DNA of 64,000 nt from Streptomyces sp. NBC_01275. Its GTDB lineage: Bacteria; Actinomycetota; Actinomycetes; Streptomycetales; Streptomycetaceae. Shown here in pieces: positions 9,537 through 18,136 of this stretch. The stretch covers positions 744,001 to 808,000 of the forward strand of contig NZ_JAPEOZ010000001.1 of NCBI RefSeq assembly GCF_026340655.1. The letters run 5' to 3'. Both the position numbers and the translations under genes were made by a program. The notes under the pieces are model-generated. The model made no database searches. It saw only the letters and a program-made list of their open reading frames with translations, and was not told the DNA's origin. Every line of letters starts with the position of its first letter. Position 1 is the first letter of the stretch.

Positions 9537-9964
9537 TCAGAATGCTGGGTGCTTGCGGGCAAGGGTCATGCAGTGAGCGAGCTGGAGGAAGGCGTCGTGC
9601 ATGTCGTCTCGGGCTTCCCAGCGGGTTCGTAAGCGGCGAGGACCGTGGAGCCAGGCGATGGCGGACTCGGCAACCCATCGCACACGGCCCAGGCCCGAGC
9701 CGTGTGGCTGACCGCGCCGGGCGATCTTCGGGACGATGCCACGCTCACGCAGACCCCACCGGTAGATGTCGTGGTCGTAGCCGCGGTCTGCATACAAGGC
9801 GCGGGGCTTGCGCCGGGGCCGGCCCCGCTTGCCTCGTACCGGCGGCAGGCCGTCGACCAGCGGCAGGAGCTGGGTGACGTCGTTGCGGTGCCCGCCGGTG
9901 TGCGACACCCGCAGCGGGGTGCCGTGCGCGTCGGCCAGCACGTGGTGTTTCGAGCCCGGCCGTG
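9537..9964 (-). pseudogene. IS5-family transposase, C-terminal fragment
   Basis: The last ~140 codons of a DDE transposase remain: Pro-Gly-Ser-Lys-His-His at the start, Gly-Gly-His-Arg-Asn-Asp-Val, Tyr-Ala-Asp-Arg-Gly-Tyr-Asp around the second Asp, and Val-Ala-Glu-Ser-Ala-Ile-Ala-Trp-Leu-His with the catalytic Glu. Sequence upstream of 9964 abruptly becomes the DUF1963-like gene on the other strand, so the N-terminal half and one IS end are missing. The surviving IS end should lie shortly beyond the stop, around 9515-9535. The fragment cannot transpose itself. Confidence 0.8.
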
Positions 9965-10388
9965 CCCCATGGAGCTGAGCAAGGAACTGCAACAGCAGCT
10001 GGGCGACGTGAACCGGTGGGAGACAGCCGGATTCGCATGGGACAGCACCGGCGCGCTGGACCCGCAGGAGTTCTACTTCCGCAACCTGTGCCACGCCCCC
10101 GGGTGGAAGACCGGCGGCTGGACCCGCTGGGGCCTCACCGACCCCATGCCCCGCCCGTGCCCCGAATGCGGCACCGAGACGACCCCGCTCCTCACCATCG
10201 CGTCCTCGGAATGGAACTCCGGCAGCAAGAGCTGGATGCCCGATGAGGAACGGACGAACCCAACTCCGCTCCTCATCGGCACCCCACCCGCGAACTTCAC
10301 TCTCCTCGACATCGCCGGCGCCTACAGCCTGCAACTCCACGCCTGCCCAGTGTCCCCGGACCATCCGCACATCGAACTGGTCCAGTGA
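9965..10388 (+). pseudogene. DUF1963-like gene, copy A (C-terminal part only)
   Basis: The frame (Met-Glu-Leu-Ser-Lys-Glu-Leu onward, ending His-Ile-Glu-Leu-Val-Gln) aligns over its whole length with the C-terminal parts of copies B (12443-13018) and C (13243-14285). It includes a Cys-Pro-Glu-Cys pair that may bind metal. The upstream half is replaced by the IS5 fragment at 9964. This copy has no internal stops, so its decay is by truncation. DUF1963/YwqG-type proteins are soluble and of unknown function. Confidence 0.7.
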
Positions 10389-10476
10389 GCAGGCCCGACG
10401 CCCGGGTACCGAACCGACACCGGGCTGTTCGAGCTCGGTAACTGATCCCACCCAGTTCGCGCCAACAGGAGCCGGC

Positions 10477-10879
10477 ATGAGTTTCTCCACCCCACCGCGG
10501 CCGTTCGACATCACCGCGCTCTTCCCTCAGCTGGCCCCGCTGGCACGCACGGCGACCCGGCTGCACCCGCGGCCCGGGTCGCCGACCGTGCACGACAGCT
10601 CCGCCGGCGGACCGCTCCTGTGGCCCGCCGACGAGCCGTGGCCCCACTGCGAAGAACCGCACGACAGTCGCGGGACGAGAGTGGTGCACTCTCCGGACGA
10701 CATCAGGCTCTTTCGCCGCAGGGCTATGGCAGCGGCCGAGCGGCTGCGCCTCGACCCCGAGGCGCCCACGGTCACACCCGAGGAACTGGAGGCCGCGCAA
10801 CGGTTCCGCGAGGGCCGCCCGTGGTTCGACGGCCCGATTGCCATGATGCCCGTGGCCCAGCTCTACGCTCGTGTGGAAC
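10477..10879 (+). pseudogene. DUF1963-like gene, copy B, 5' part
   Basis: It starts with ATG preceded by AGGAG and runs through Asp-Ile-Thr-Ala-Leu-Phe-Pro-Gln-Leu, a Pro-Ala-Asp-Glu-Pro-Trp-Pro-His-Cys motif and Pro-Val-Ala-Gln-Leu-Tyr-Ala-Arg. It then breaks exactly at the left end of the 51-bp inverted-repeat element. Copy C shows the sequence expected after that point; about 26 codons of it are missing in copy B on either side of the insert. The remainder resumes at 12443. Confidence 0.75.
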
Positions 10880-10930
10880 GTCACGTAATTCCCCACCAGC
10901 GGCGTCAACTTCCCCGCCCAACCGTTCGAA
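10880..10930 (+). repeat. Left 51-bp terminal inverted repeat
   Basis: Begins GTCACGTAATTCCCCACCAG and ends at TTCGAA. It is the perfect inverted partner of 12392-12442; identity stops sharply on both sides. Confidence 0.9.
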
Positions 10931-11083
10931 CGCCACGTCTCAGGTCTCGGGGACCCATTCCACGGGAGGGGGCATGGGACTGTAGTCGGGTCCCCTGGTG
11001 CCGTACTGCCGGCGGAGATGTCGAACCGGGTCTTGCAGCGCAGGTACGGGGTGAGCTTCCGGTCCTGGTCGCGCGGCGTTCGT

Positions 11084-12175
11084 CTACTTGCGCTTGCGGC
11101 GGTCCTGCTCGCGCTCCTCTCGCAGTTTCCGGTGGAGCGCTCCGAGGGTCTCGCCGTTCGGGACCCGGCGGGCGCGGAGGGCCAGGCCCGGTGAGCCGTC
11201 GGTCGTGTGGACCGTCAGTTTCCGCTCGTTGTACCCGATGTGGCTGACGTTCTCCCAGCGCACGGAGACCGAGCCCGCCCTCACGCGGTGCCGGTCCGCC
11301 GTGATCGGTCCGAACGCGACCTTCCCGCCGTCCTCGATCGTCGTCAGGACACCGGGGAGCTGCGCCGCGACGACGCCACCGCAGATCTGCGGGCTGAGGT
11401 TGTCGTACGCGCTGCCGACCGCGGTCGATATGAAGCGCAGGCCCCGCCCGCGCCGTACCCGAAGGCGGTGCCAGTGGCGTTGGGCGTAGCCGGGGTACGG
11501 GTCGGAGCTTAGGTTGATGTTGAGTCTCTCCAGCCAGCTCTGCGACCACTGGTCGTACCGGAGGGTTTTGACGTCCGCGTAGCGCACCACCCGCCGCCGG
11601 CCGCCCCACGAATCGCCTATCAGCAGGCCGCCGCTGAACGTGTACCAGGGCGCGTACGCCAGGAAGAGCACGTCGAAGCCGATCGCGAGGACAGGCACGG
11701 CGGCGGCGACGGCGACCACGGTCAGCCAGTCGCCGAACGAGTTGTCCGGCCATCCCAGGCGCCACTGCCAGGCTAGGTAGCCGCCGAGCAGGGCCGTGTA
11801 CAGCGCGAGTTTGCCGAGATCCCGAGCCAGTGGGCTCGCTGGTACCAAGTCGTCGCGGGAGAGGAGAGGGGAGAGTCGCCAGTACCCGACGCCCTCCGCC
11901 AGCAGGCCCACTGGCGGCGCCAGCCAGCCCCAGGCATCGTCCGGTCGCCCGGTGTTCGACGCGAAGAGCAGGATCAACGGCGGCACGAGCAGAGCCACCT
12001 CGACGGCCAGCCGCCAGGCGGGCGTACGGCGGTCGTGCCGGTGTCGGAAGTATCCGAGACCGGCTTTCTCGGCTGCGCGCGCGACGCGCGGGGGTGGCAC
12101 GGACTCGGGCGACATTTCGCCATCGTCGATCATCGGACCATGGCCGGACAAGGACTTGGTGCCGGCCGTCGCCAA
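11084..12175 (-). CDS. Multi-pass membrane protein with PH-like C-terminal region (element passenger)
   Basis: The 363-residue protein has an N-terminal soluble stretch with RHRHDRR (about residue 45), then roughly four hydrophobic segments at about 55-75, 85-100, 120-140 and 150-180. A C-terminal cytoplasmic region of short strands (Tyr-Thr-Phe-Ser-Gly-Gly-Leu-Leu, Val-Ser-Val-Arg-Trp-Glu-Asn-Val) is compatible with bacterial PH-like modules. It ends in a very basic tail with Arg-Arg-Lys-Arg-Lys. I do not recognise a specific family. Later in-frame starts exist at Met15 and Met21. It is the only gene between the 51-bp inverted repeats and is intact while the surrounding host gene copies are broken, which suggests selection or recent arrival. 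Confidence 0.6.
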   Translation of the reverse strand: MATAGTKSLSGHGPMIDDGEMSPESVPPPRVARAAEKAGLGYFRHRHDRRTPAWRLAVEVALLVPPLILLFASNTGRPDDAWGWLAPPVGLLAEGVGYWRLSPLLSRDDLVPASPLARDLGKLALYTALLGGYLAWQWRLGWPDNSFGDWLTVVAVAAAVPVLAIGFDVLFLAYAPWYTFSGGLLIGDSWGGRRRVVRYADVKTLRYDQWSQSWLERLNINLSSDPYPGYAQRHWHRLRVRRGRGLRFISTAVGSAYDNLSPQICGGVVAAQLPGVLTTIEDGGKVAFGPITADRHRVRAGSVSVRWENVSHIGYNERKLTVHTTDGSPGLALRARRVPNGETLGALHRKLREEREQDRRKRK

Positions 12176-12391
12176 GCGGTGACCCGAACGCGATTACCGC
12201 GACAACCCGTACTGACCTTCAGAGCCAGTACGTCTGTTCCCCTCCCGATGCGACAGGCCCCTGCAACACCAGTGTCAGTTCTCGGTTACGAAGCCATCAG
12301 GCACGAGACGGGACGCGAAACATCTCTTATCAGCTGAGCCGACCGGAGCAAACCACATGCGGATCACCAGCCGCAGGAGAAACCGGCCTCA

Positions 12392-12442
12392 TTCGAACGG
12401 TTGGGCGGGGAAGTTGACGCCGCTGGTGGGGAATTACGTGAC
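12392..12442 (-). repeat. Right 51-bp terminal inverted repeat
   Basis: Exact reverse complement of 10880-10930, bounding the passenger-gene element on the right. Confidence 0.9.
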
Positions 12443-13018
12443 CGTCGACACCCCCGGACAGCCCTCTTCTGGCGCTCCTCCGCCACCGTCACCGACGTCC
12501 TCGACGCACCGCCCGAGCCGCCGATCATCGAGTCCGCGCGCTACCTCCCGGAGCCGTGCCTGTTCTCACCGGAGCAGGTCACCGACTACCCCAACCCCTC
12601 GGAGCTGAGCAAGGAACTTCGGGACCAGCTGGACGACATGAGCCGCTGAGAGACGATCGACCCCGCGCGGTACAACACGTACGCGGACGACCCGGGCGAG
12701 CTCTACCTGAACAACCTCTGCCACGCCCCCGGCTGGAAGACCGGCGGCTGGACCCGCTGGAGCCCCACCGACCCCGTCGACCGCCCCTGCCCCGAGTGCG
12801 GCACCGAGGCGGTCCCGCTCCTCACCATCGCCTCCTCGGAATGAGACGGCGGCAGCGAGACCTGGATCCCCGAGGAGGAACGGACGAACCCGACTCGGGT
12901 TCCCCTGGGCACCCAGCCCGGCGACTTCACCGAGATCGGCATCGCCGGCGGCCACGACCTGCAACTCCACGTCTGCCCTGCCTCCCCGCACCATCCCCAC
13001 ATCGAACTGATCCAGTGA
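12443..13018 (+). pseudogene. DUF1963-like gene, copy B, 3' part with two TGA stops
   Basis: Directly after the element the frame resumes at Thr-Ala-Leu-Phe-Trp-Arg-Ser and aligns with copy C and copy A to the final Ile-Glu-Leu-Ile-Gln. It contains two in-frame TGA codons: one after Asp-Met-Ser-Arg (12647-12649) and one after Ser-Ser-Glu (12842-12844). Copies A and/or C have TGG (Trp) at both places, so both stops are G-to-A changes. The copy is dead independently of the insertion. Confidence 0.75.
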
Positions 13019-13242
13019 CCGGTCGCGCAGGACCGAACCTGCCGATGCCGGTCGGTATCTGCGCCGCCTTTGATGCACAGCAGCGGACGCTGTCGCTCCT
13101 CGAACCGGCAGTACGGTCCACCCGGACCGTCGGTTCCTCACCGGCGAGCGTCCGCTCGGCGGTCTCGGCCTGACTGCCGAAGAGCACCAGGTTGCTCAAC
13201 CTCGGTAACTGATCCCAGCCAGTTCGCGCCATCGGGAGCCGA

Positions 13243-14285
13243 CATGAGTCCCACCACCCCGCCGCGGCCGCTCGACGTCACCGCGCTCCTCCCTCAACTG
13301 GCCCCGCCGGCGCGCACGGCGACCCGGCTGCATCCCCGCCCCGGGTCGCCCACGCCGCACGACAGCCGACGGGCCGCTCCTCTGGCCCGCCGACGAGCCG
13401 TGGCCGCACTGCGAAGGACCGCACGAGTGGGACCGGGTGAACGAGATCCTCTCGCCGGGAGACGCGCGCCGGCAGCGGCGCATCCGGGCAGCAGCGGCGA
13501 GCCGGCCGTACGAAGATCACCCACTGTCCCGGTACGCGCCTGAGGAGCAGGCCATCGTGGAGCGGATCGAAGTCGGCCGCCCGTGGCCCGAAGGCCCGAT
13601 CGCCATCCTGCCCGTGGCCCAGCTGTACGTACGCGACATCCCCCTGCTGCGCCCGCCGGGTCGGTCCGAAGCCGATCTGCTCCAGGTCCTCTGGTGTCCC
13701 TTCGACCACCCGGCGAACCCCGCAACCGCACTTTTCTGGCGCTCCGCAGCGACCGTGACCGACATCCTCGACGCGCCTCCCGAGCCACCTGCGATCCAAT
13801 TCCCCGGCTATCTGCCGGAGCCGTGCCTGCTCACACCCGAGCAGGTCACCGAGTACCCCAACGCCATGGAACTGAGCAAGGAACTGCAGGAGCAACTGGG
13901 CGACTGAAGCAGGTGGCAGGCGGCCGGATCAACGCTAAACAACTACTACGAGGTCGCCCCGGACGAGTTCTACGGGGACCATCTGTCCATCGCTCCCGGC
14001 TGGAAGGCCGGCGGCTGGCCCCATTGGGGCCTCACCGATCCCATGCCCCGGATCTGCTCCGAGTGCGGCACCGAGGCGGTCCCGCTGCTGACGATCGCCA
14101 CCACCGAATGGGGCTCCGGCGGCGAGGGCTGGATCCCCGAAGAGGAGCAGGCGAATCCCACGCCGATGCTTCCTGGCCAGCCTCCGGCGAACTTCACCAG
14201 GATCGTGGTCGCCAGCGGCTACAACCTCCGGCTCCACGTCTGCCCTGCCTCCCCGGACCATCCGCACATCGAGCTGATCCAGTGA
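13243..14285 (+). pseudogene. DUF1963-like gene, copy C, frameshift plus stop
   Basis: This is the most complete copy, with an ATG start after GGGAG. It loses frame after Pro-His-Asp-Ser near 13365, where bases present in copy B are missing. It resumes in another frame (Met-Asn-Glu-Ile-Leu-Ser-Pro-Gly-Asp at 13437) and meets an in-frame TGA at 13904-13906 before the C-terminal domain with Cys-Ser-Glu-Cys. Corrected length is about 345 residues. It gives the reference order against which copies A and B can be read. Function is unknown (DUF1963/YwqG-like). Confidence 0.75.
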
Positions 14286-14309
14286 GCCATCGCCCTCGCC
14301 GCGATGCGG

Positions 14310-14978
14310 CTATGGCTCCGATGAGGACCTGCCGGACAGCTCCCGGCTGTCCTGACGGCCGTAGCGCTCCCTATCCCGCGCCACCCCTTCGGCACTCACC
14401 GATGACTGGATGGTGTACACATCTCCGATACGGTCGTCGCCGCGCCGACGCTGTCGCCATTCTTCGTGAGCCCGGAACACCATGACGGACACCTGTGAAG
14501 CAGGCTGCCAGTGCCGTGTGAAGGTCGGAGCATTCACGTCCGGGGCGTCTTCCAGGGGTACACCCTGCTTCCCCAGCAGCCGCTCCAGTTTGTCGAACCG
14601 GAGGTGGCGGTCGAAGCGCCCGTACCGGTCGCGAATTGCCGTGTTCACGATGCTGCCGCCCCAGTACGACAGCCGATGCACCTGCAAGGTGAAGTGGTGC
14701 CCCTCCCAAGGATGGTCCGGTGTTTCCCGAATCCAGAAGAACTCAACCATTCCGTAGTCGCGCCACATGCTGTGGTCGTCAAGGGAGTTCTCGGCGAAAT
14801 CGGAACCCAGCATCGCGGTCACCCGGTCGGGACTGTCCGTCGGAGTGGCACCGAGCACTGTTCCGGAGGCGACCACGTCCATGTAGAACGCAAGGGAATA
14901 CGGAGTCAACTGGTCTTCCTTGACGGGGCGCCGGGTATCAGAAGCGACGGCCTCAGCATATGCGACCGGGGACGCCAC
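14310..14978 (-). CDS. Hypothetical protein, 222 aa
   Basis: An intact frame with normal codon bias. The protein mixes strands and helices, is rich in Trp, His and Arg, and has motifs such as Phe-Phe-Trp-Ile-Arg-Glu-Thr and Val-His-Arg-Leu-Ser-Tyr-Trp-Gly-Gly. There is no signal peptide or membrane segment. It resembles, in size and flavour only, small cytosolic proteins found beside polymorphic-toxin or immunity genes in Streptomyces, but I cannot name a family. It converges on DUF1963 copy C with only a 24-base gap. Confidence 0.55.
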   Translation of the reverse strand: MASPVAYAEAVASDTRRPVKEDQLTPYSLAFYMDVVASGTVLGATPTDSPDRVTAMLGSDFAENSLDDHSMWRDYGMVEFFWIRETPDHPWEGHHFTLQVHRLSYWGGSIVNTAIRDRYGRFDRHLRFDKLERLLGKQGVPLEDAPDVNAPTFTRHWQPASQVSVMVFRAHEEWRQRRRGDDRIGDVYTIQSSVSAEGVARDRERYGRQDSRELSGRSSSEP

Positions 14979-15430
14979 GAAGATCCGCCGGACAGGCCCT
15001 AAGCACAGTACGTGGCGAAACTCGCCAACTGAAGTGCGCCGGCGCTGTGCTCACGGTGAAGCCTTCCGGCTGTGCCGGAACACGCGCCGGGTGAGGTCAG
15101 CCGTATCGGAGTATGCCGCCCGACCGGACCAGCCAGAAACGGAGTTGCGGCTTTCGGGGAGCATGCGATGGCGCCCGGACGGATCGCGTGGGATTCGCGC
15201 ATTGCATTACGTGGGCCGATAGAGCCTGTCCTGCCAACAACCGCGACGGCCTGGAGACGCGAGACCTCCGCAGGCCAGGGTGGGTAGCAGTCGCGGCGGA
15301 CTGTCACCTACCTCGTGGCGAGGAAGACCTCGTCCTCCCCGCCCGCTCTCCCCGGGGATGCGGCTTCCCGCGCGCCAGGAGCGGACAGACGGGCAGGACG
15401 AGCTGCCCTTCCTTGCTCGCCACGCGGCAG
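14979..15430. other. Intergenic, no convincing gene
   Basis: Short open frames occur on both strands but none has a credible ribosome site or recognisable content. The right part is simply downstream of the small membrane protein gene that ends at 15431. Confidence 0.4.
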
Positions 15431-15757
15431 TCACTGTCGCGACCGCGCTTTGCGACGGCGCTGAGCAGGCACCCGGTTGCGGGCTTGGCGCTCGCGATGA
15501 CGCATCCAAGCCAGCAGCACATCGCGCTTGTGCTCGGACTCCTCCGGTACGAGGGTCTGGGCGAGCGCGAGCACGCCAGGTACCGCGATCCCGACGACGA
15601 CCGCGATAGCCACGGCCCACCACGGGGCGCCCACCATCGTCAACGCGGTGACCGCCGCTCCCGCGCCGATCGCTCCTCCGGTGAGACGACGGCCCACGCC
15701 ACGCCGGGCAGGAGGCTGGGACTGCGGGCCGGGACCTCCTTCGATTCCGTTGTTCAC
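15431..15757 (-). CDS. Small membrane protein coupled to sigma-like factor
   Basis: A 108-residue protein with a Pro/Gly/Arg-rich N-terminus, a hydrophobic region at about residues 30-70 long enough for two close membrane helices (Ala-Pro-Trp-Trp-Ala-Val-Ala-Ile-Ala-Val-Val), and a strongly basic C-terminus (Arg-Arg-Arg-Lys-Ala-Arg). Its GTG start overlaps the stop of the sigma-like gene by four bases, so the two are almost certainly co-translated. Position suggests an anchor or anti-sigma-like partner, but it lacks a zinc motif or recognisable anti-sigma domain. Confidence 0.65.
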   Translation of the reverse strand: MNNGIEGGPGPQSQPPARRGVGRRLTGGAIGAGAAVTALTMVGAPWWAVAIAVVVGIAVPGVLALAQTLVPEESEHKRDVLLAWMRHRERQARNRVPAQRRRKARSRQ

Positions 15758-16599
15758 CGGTCACCCGCTGTCGCCGAAGCGATACGGGTATACAGGGCGT
15801 CGATCTCGCCGAGGGAGGTCAGCCGTGCCGCGTGGAGACGCAGCCGGCGCATGTGTCCCTCGACGGCCCGGGAGGTCATCCCCAGCGCGTCGCCGATCTC
15901 CTTCTGCGTCATTTTCTGCTGGTAGAGGAGACTGCAGATCGCTCGGGCCTCCCAGGTGGCGTCCCGCAGGATCCGCTGGACGGTCCACCGGTAGATCACG
16001 GCCTCATCCGGAGGAAGGTCCCGTCCGACCTGGTCGCTGTCGATGACGGCGTTGGCCGTCATCGCAAGGTGGCGCCGGTGACGGCTCGCCCACTTCTTGA
16101 AGGCGTCCCGGAACATGAGCATGCACGTCACCGTGAAGTAGGTGCGCATCGTGGCACCGCGGTCGGGGTCCCACTGGCCGGCAGGGAGGAATTCCTCCGT
16201 GAAGAGCGCCACGGCGCTCTGGACGGCGTCGTGGGCGACCTCGTCACGGATGTCGCCGCGCCGCTTCAGGGTCTCGATCTCGTGCCAGCGTGCGGTGATC
16301 GAGATGTACCGTTCGCCGCACTTCTCGACGAGCGTTCCGTCCCTCATCCACGCACGCAGGACCTTCCAGCCGTAGACCCAGAGTTCCTGACGCAGCTGTT
16401 CCATCTCGCGGCCCACGAAGTCGTCCTGCTGCAGGCGTTCGTACAAAGCGCGGTCGGCGGCTAGCTTCGCGGCGTTGCCCTGCTTCGAAGGCTTGGTTGT
16501 GGTCACGGTGCCAGGTTCGGCGTCGGACTGCTGGTTCTGCCGGGTCTCCTCAAACAGCGCCATTTGATCTTGCATTGGGGTGTATACCAACCCTCGCAC
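15754..16599 (-). CDS. Sigma-70-like RNA polymerase factor
   Basis: The 281-residue protein has a region-2-like helical segment at about residues 100-180 (including Thr-Tyr-Phe-Thr-Val-Thr-Cys-Met and Phe-Lys-Lys-Trp). A C-terminal region-4 helix-turn-helix follows, with Met-Thr-Gln-Lys-Glu-Ile-Gly-Asp-Ala-Leu-Gly-Met-Thr and Ala-Val-Glu-Gly-His-Met-Arg-Arg-Leu. It is longer than typical ECF factors because of an N-terminal charged extension. Starts at GTG 16599 or ATG 16575 are both possible; neither has a strong ribosome site. It is coupled to a small membrane protein, which argues for a regulated alternative sigma factor. The DNA just upstream (16600-16700) is notably less GC-rich. Confidence 0.7.
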   Translation of the reverse strand: MRGLVYTPMQDQMALFEETRQNQQSDAEPGTVTTTKPSKQGNAAKLAADRALYERLQQDDFVGREMEQLRQELWVYGWKVLRAWMRDGTLVEKCGERYISITARWHEIETLKRRGDIRDEVAHDAVQSAVALFTEEFLPAGQWDPDRGATMRTYFTVTCMLMFRDAFKKWASRHRRHLAMTANAVIDSDQVGRDLPPDEAVIYRWTVQRILRDATWEARAICSLLYQQKMTQKEIGDALGMTSRAVEGHMRRLRLHAARLTSLGEIDALYTRIASATAGDR

Positions 16600-16806
16600 T
16601 AGATGTCATTTCGCGCTGCTCTATGGAGAGTTCAGCGATTCATCCCACGCACATGACGAGATTTTTTGTGGCGCTGCTGTTTCCGCAGTTCACAGCGATG
16701 CTGATGACTCTTCGCAGACGCGCCGTCTCGGAGGGCTCGGGTGCTGAGGTGGACCGGATATGCCTGGGGCCCGGCCAACAGGCCGGGCCCCAGGCGGAGA
16801 ATTTCG

Positions 16807-17271
16807 GTGTCAGGTGCGAGGAGCGGGAAGAGCTGGGTGGCCGCGCTGGCCGCGATCGGGGCAGGGGTCGCGGCCGGTCTCGGTGTTCCGGGACACGACC
16901 AGTGGGTGGGCTGCTCCTCGGTCCTCGCTGTGGGGACCCTGACGGCTTTCGGGTTCCTCGGGCGCCGCCTGGAGGCGGGCCAGGACGGGCTGCGGTACCG
17001 CACGGTGCTGCGGTGGCACCGACTGGAATGGGACGAGATCGACCGCTTCGAGGACGTGCGGGTACAACCCGGCGACCGCCGCCTCAGCACCCACAACCTC
17101 CGTGTCGTGGCCAAGCTGCGCAGCGGCGAAGCCGTCCGGCTTCCGGTGCCGTACGCCGGCTCCGTGGACGCGTTCAGCTTCGAGGACCGGCTGCGCGCCC
17201 TGCGCGCAGCACACCAAAAATATCCCAGTGCCCTAGGTGGAGCCGCTCCAGTGCCTGGGCTGTGGCCTTAG
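16807..17271 (+). CDS. PH-domain-like membrane protein, C-terminus likely chimeric
   Basis: I place the start at GTG 16807 because GGAGA precedes it, rather than at the upstream ATG 16741. Two hydrophobic segments (about residues 8-26 and 35-52) precede a small PH-like region with Gly-Leu-Arg-Tyr-Arg-Thr and Leu-Glu-Trp-Asp-Glu-Ile-Asp-Arg-Phe, typical of short Streptomyces PH-domain proteins. The last ~17 codons after Arg-Ala-Ala-His-Gln read antisense through the decayed caspase gene, so the natural C-terminus was probably lost at a junction near 17218. Confidence 0.6.
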   Translation: MSGARSGKSWVAALAAIGAGVAAGLGVPGHDQWVGCSSVLAVGTLTAFGFLGRRLEAGQDGLRYRTVLRWHRLEWDEIDRFEDVRVQPGDRRLSTHNLRVVAKLRSGEAVRLPVPYAGSVDAFSFEDRLRALRAAHQKYPSALGGAAPVPGLWP

Positions 17272-17801
17272 TGAAACGTGCGCCGAAGGCGCTCTCGTCC
17301 GCTGTGCAGGCCGCGATCACCCAGGTTCTGCGATCGTCCTCAGGAATGTCCTGGAACAGCTGGAAGTCCGTCGCCGCACCTGCCCCGCAAACATCGAGCA
17401 GGAACAGGACGGGCGACTGGTCGCGACCGTGCTCGACCTCGTTAAGCCATCGGCCGATATCGATCGCCGACTCGGGGAGCTCAGTCAGACGGCTGTCGTA
17501 CACGGGCAGGTACAGAACCGGGCCACGAGGGACCCCGTGGCCGGCGAAGTGGACGATGCGTGGTCGGCCCGCCGAGTCACGCCGCAGATTCCGCCAGCTC
17601 TCCTCGACACCTACCCGGTCCGCGTCGATCACCGGTTCTCTGACATTCAGCCCGTCGAAGAGCGAGAGTACCGAGGCGAGTTCACGCACCCCCCCGCTCG
17701 ACCGACGGCAGCGGAGCCAACTCCTCCGACGTGGGACTCCACTCGCCGTCAACCGTGCTGCGAAAGGTCCCCACTCCGAGCAGAAGTACTCGAACCATCA
17801 T
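17174..17801 (-). pseudogene. Caspase-like (C14) protease domain, frameshifted at a G7 run and truncated
   Basis: From ATG 17801/17798 the frame gives a Rossmann-like start (Arg-Val-Leu-Leu-Leu-Gly-Val-Gly), then breaks at a run of seven G (17690-17696 region, minus strand). Dropping one G joins it to the ORF with catalytic-type His in Ile-Val-His-Phe-Ala-Gly-His-Gly and Cys in Leu-Leu-Asp-Val-Cys-Gly-Ala-Gly. The domain stops near 17220 where the PH-like gene begins on the other strand; any C-terminal ATPase or repeat domain is missing. Bacterial caspase-like proteins of this layout are often parts of signalling or defence proteins. The homopolymer could also be a slippage switch. Confidence 0.6.
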
Positions 17802-18136
17802 CCCCCCGAGGCCGTGCGGTTCGGTCCCTAACAGATCACGGTATCCCGCAGAACGTCGACGACAAGTCTGCGGGGCAGGCGGCGTACTGGACATGGTCGA
17901 ACTGGACATGCCCGTCCCCCTTCCGGTCCGATGGCGTGTCACGTTGCCGGTACCGGGCCGCATCGGGCGGTCAGAATCGTGAGGACGCCACAACTGATCG
18001 GCAGGCCCCTATCGGGACACGCCCCGCCGGCCCGGCACCGACAACGCACCATCCCCGGCCAACTCCGGTGCACCGCGCAGGAATGGTCTTGCAGATCAGG
18101 TTTCGTGTGGAGTTTTCGTGGCGAAATACTTCAACC
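17802..18136. other. Intergenic, no gene seen
   Basis: No supported gene. The long plus-strand frame running through here is an open frame upstream of the 18137 start and shows no ribosome site or domain. Confidence 0.4.

Larger units (their letters stand above)
10880..12442. mobile_element. 1.56-kb element with 51-bp perfect inverted ends and one passenger gene
   Basis: Bases 10880-10930 are the exact reverse complement of 12392-12442 (51 of 51). The pair brackets a single minus-strand gene (11084-12175) and sits inside DUF1963 copy B, separating its two halves. No transposase is present and I see no clear target-site duplication; about 78 bp of target appear to have been lost. It therefore resembles a non-autonomous element or mobile insertion cassette moved by a transposase encoded elsewhere. 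The alternative is two solo IS ends that happened to trap a gene. Confidence 0.65.

Noticed and set aside
9537..10514. A 325-residue intact transposase
   Set aside because: Its N-terminal 180 codons are antisense to DUF1963 copies A and B; only the C-terminal part is transposase.
12990..13050. Possible small RNA or tRNA-like fold between DUF1963 copies
   Set aside because: No cloverleaf, CCA end or conserved loop; ordinary GC-rich pairing.
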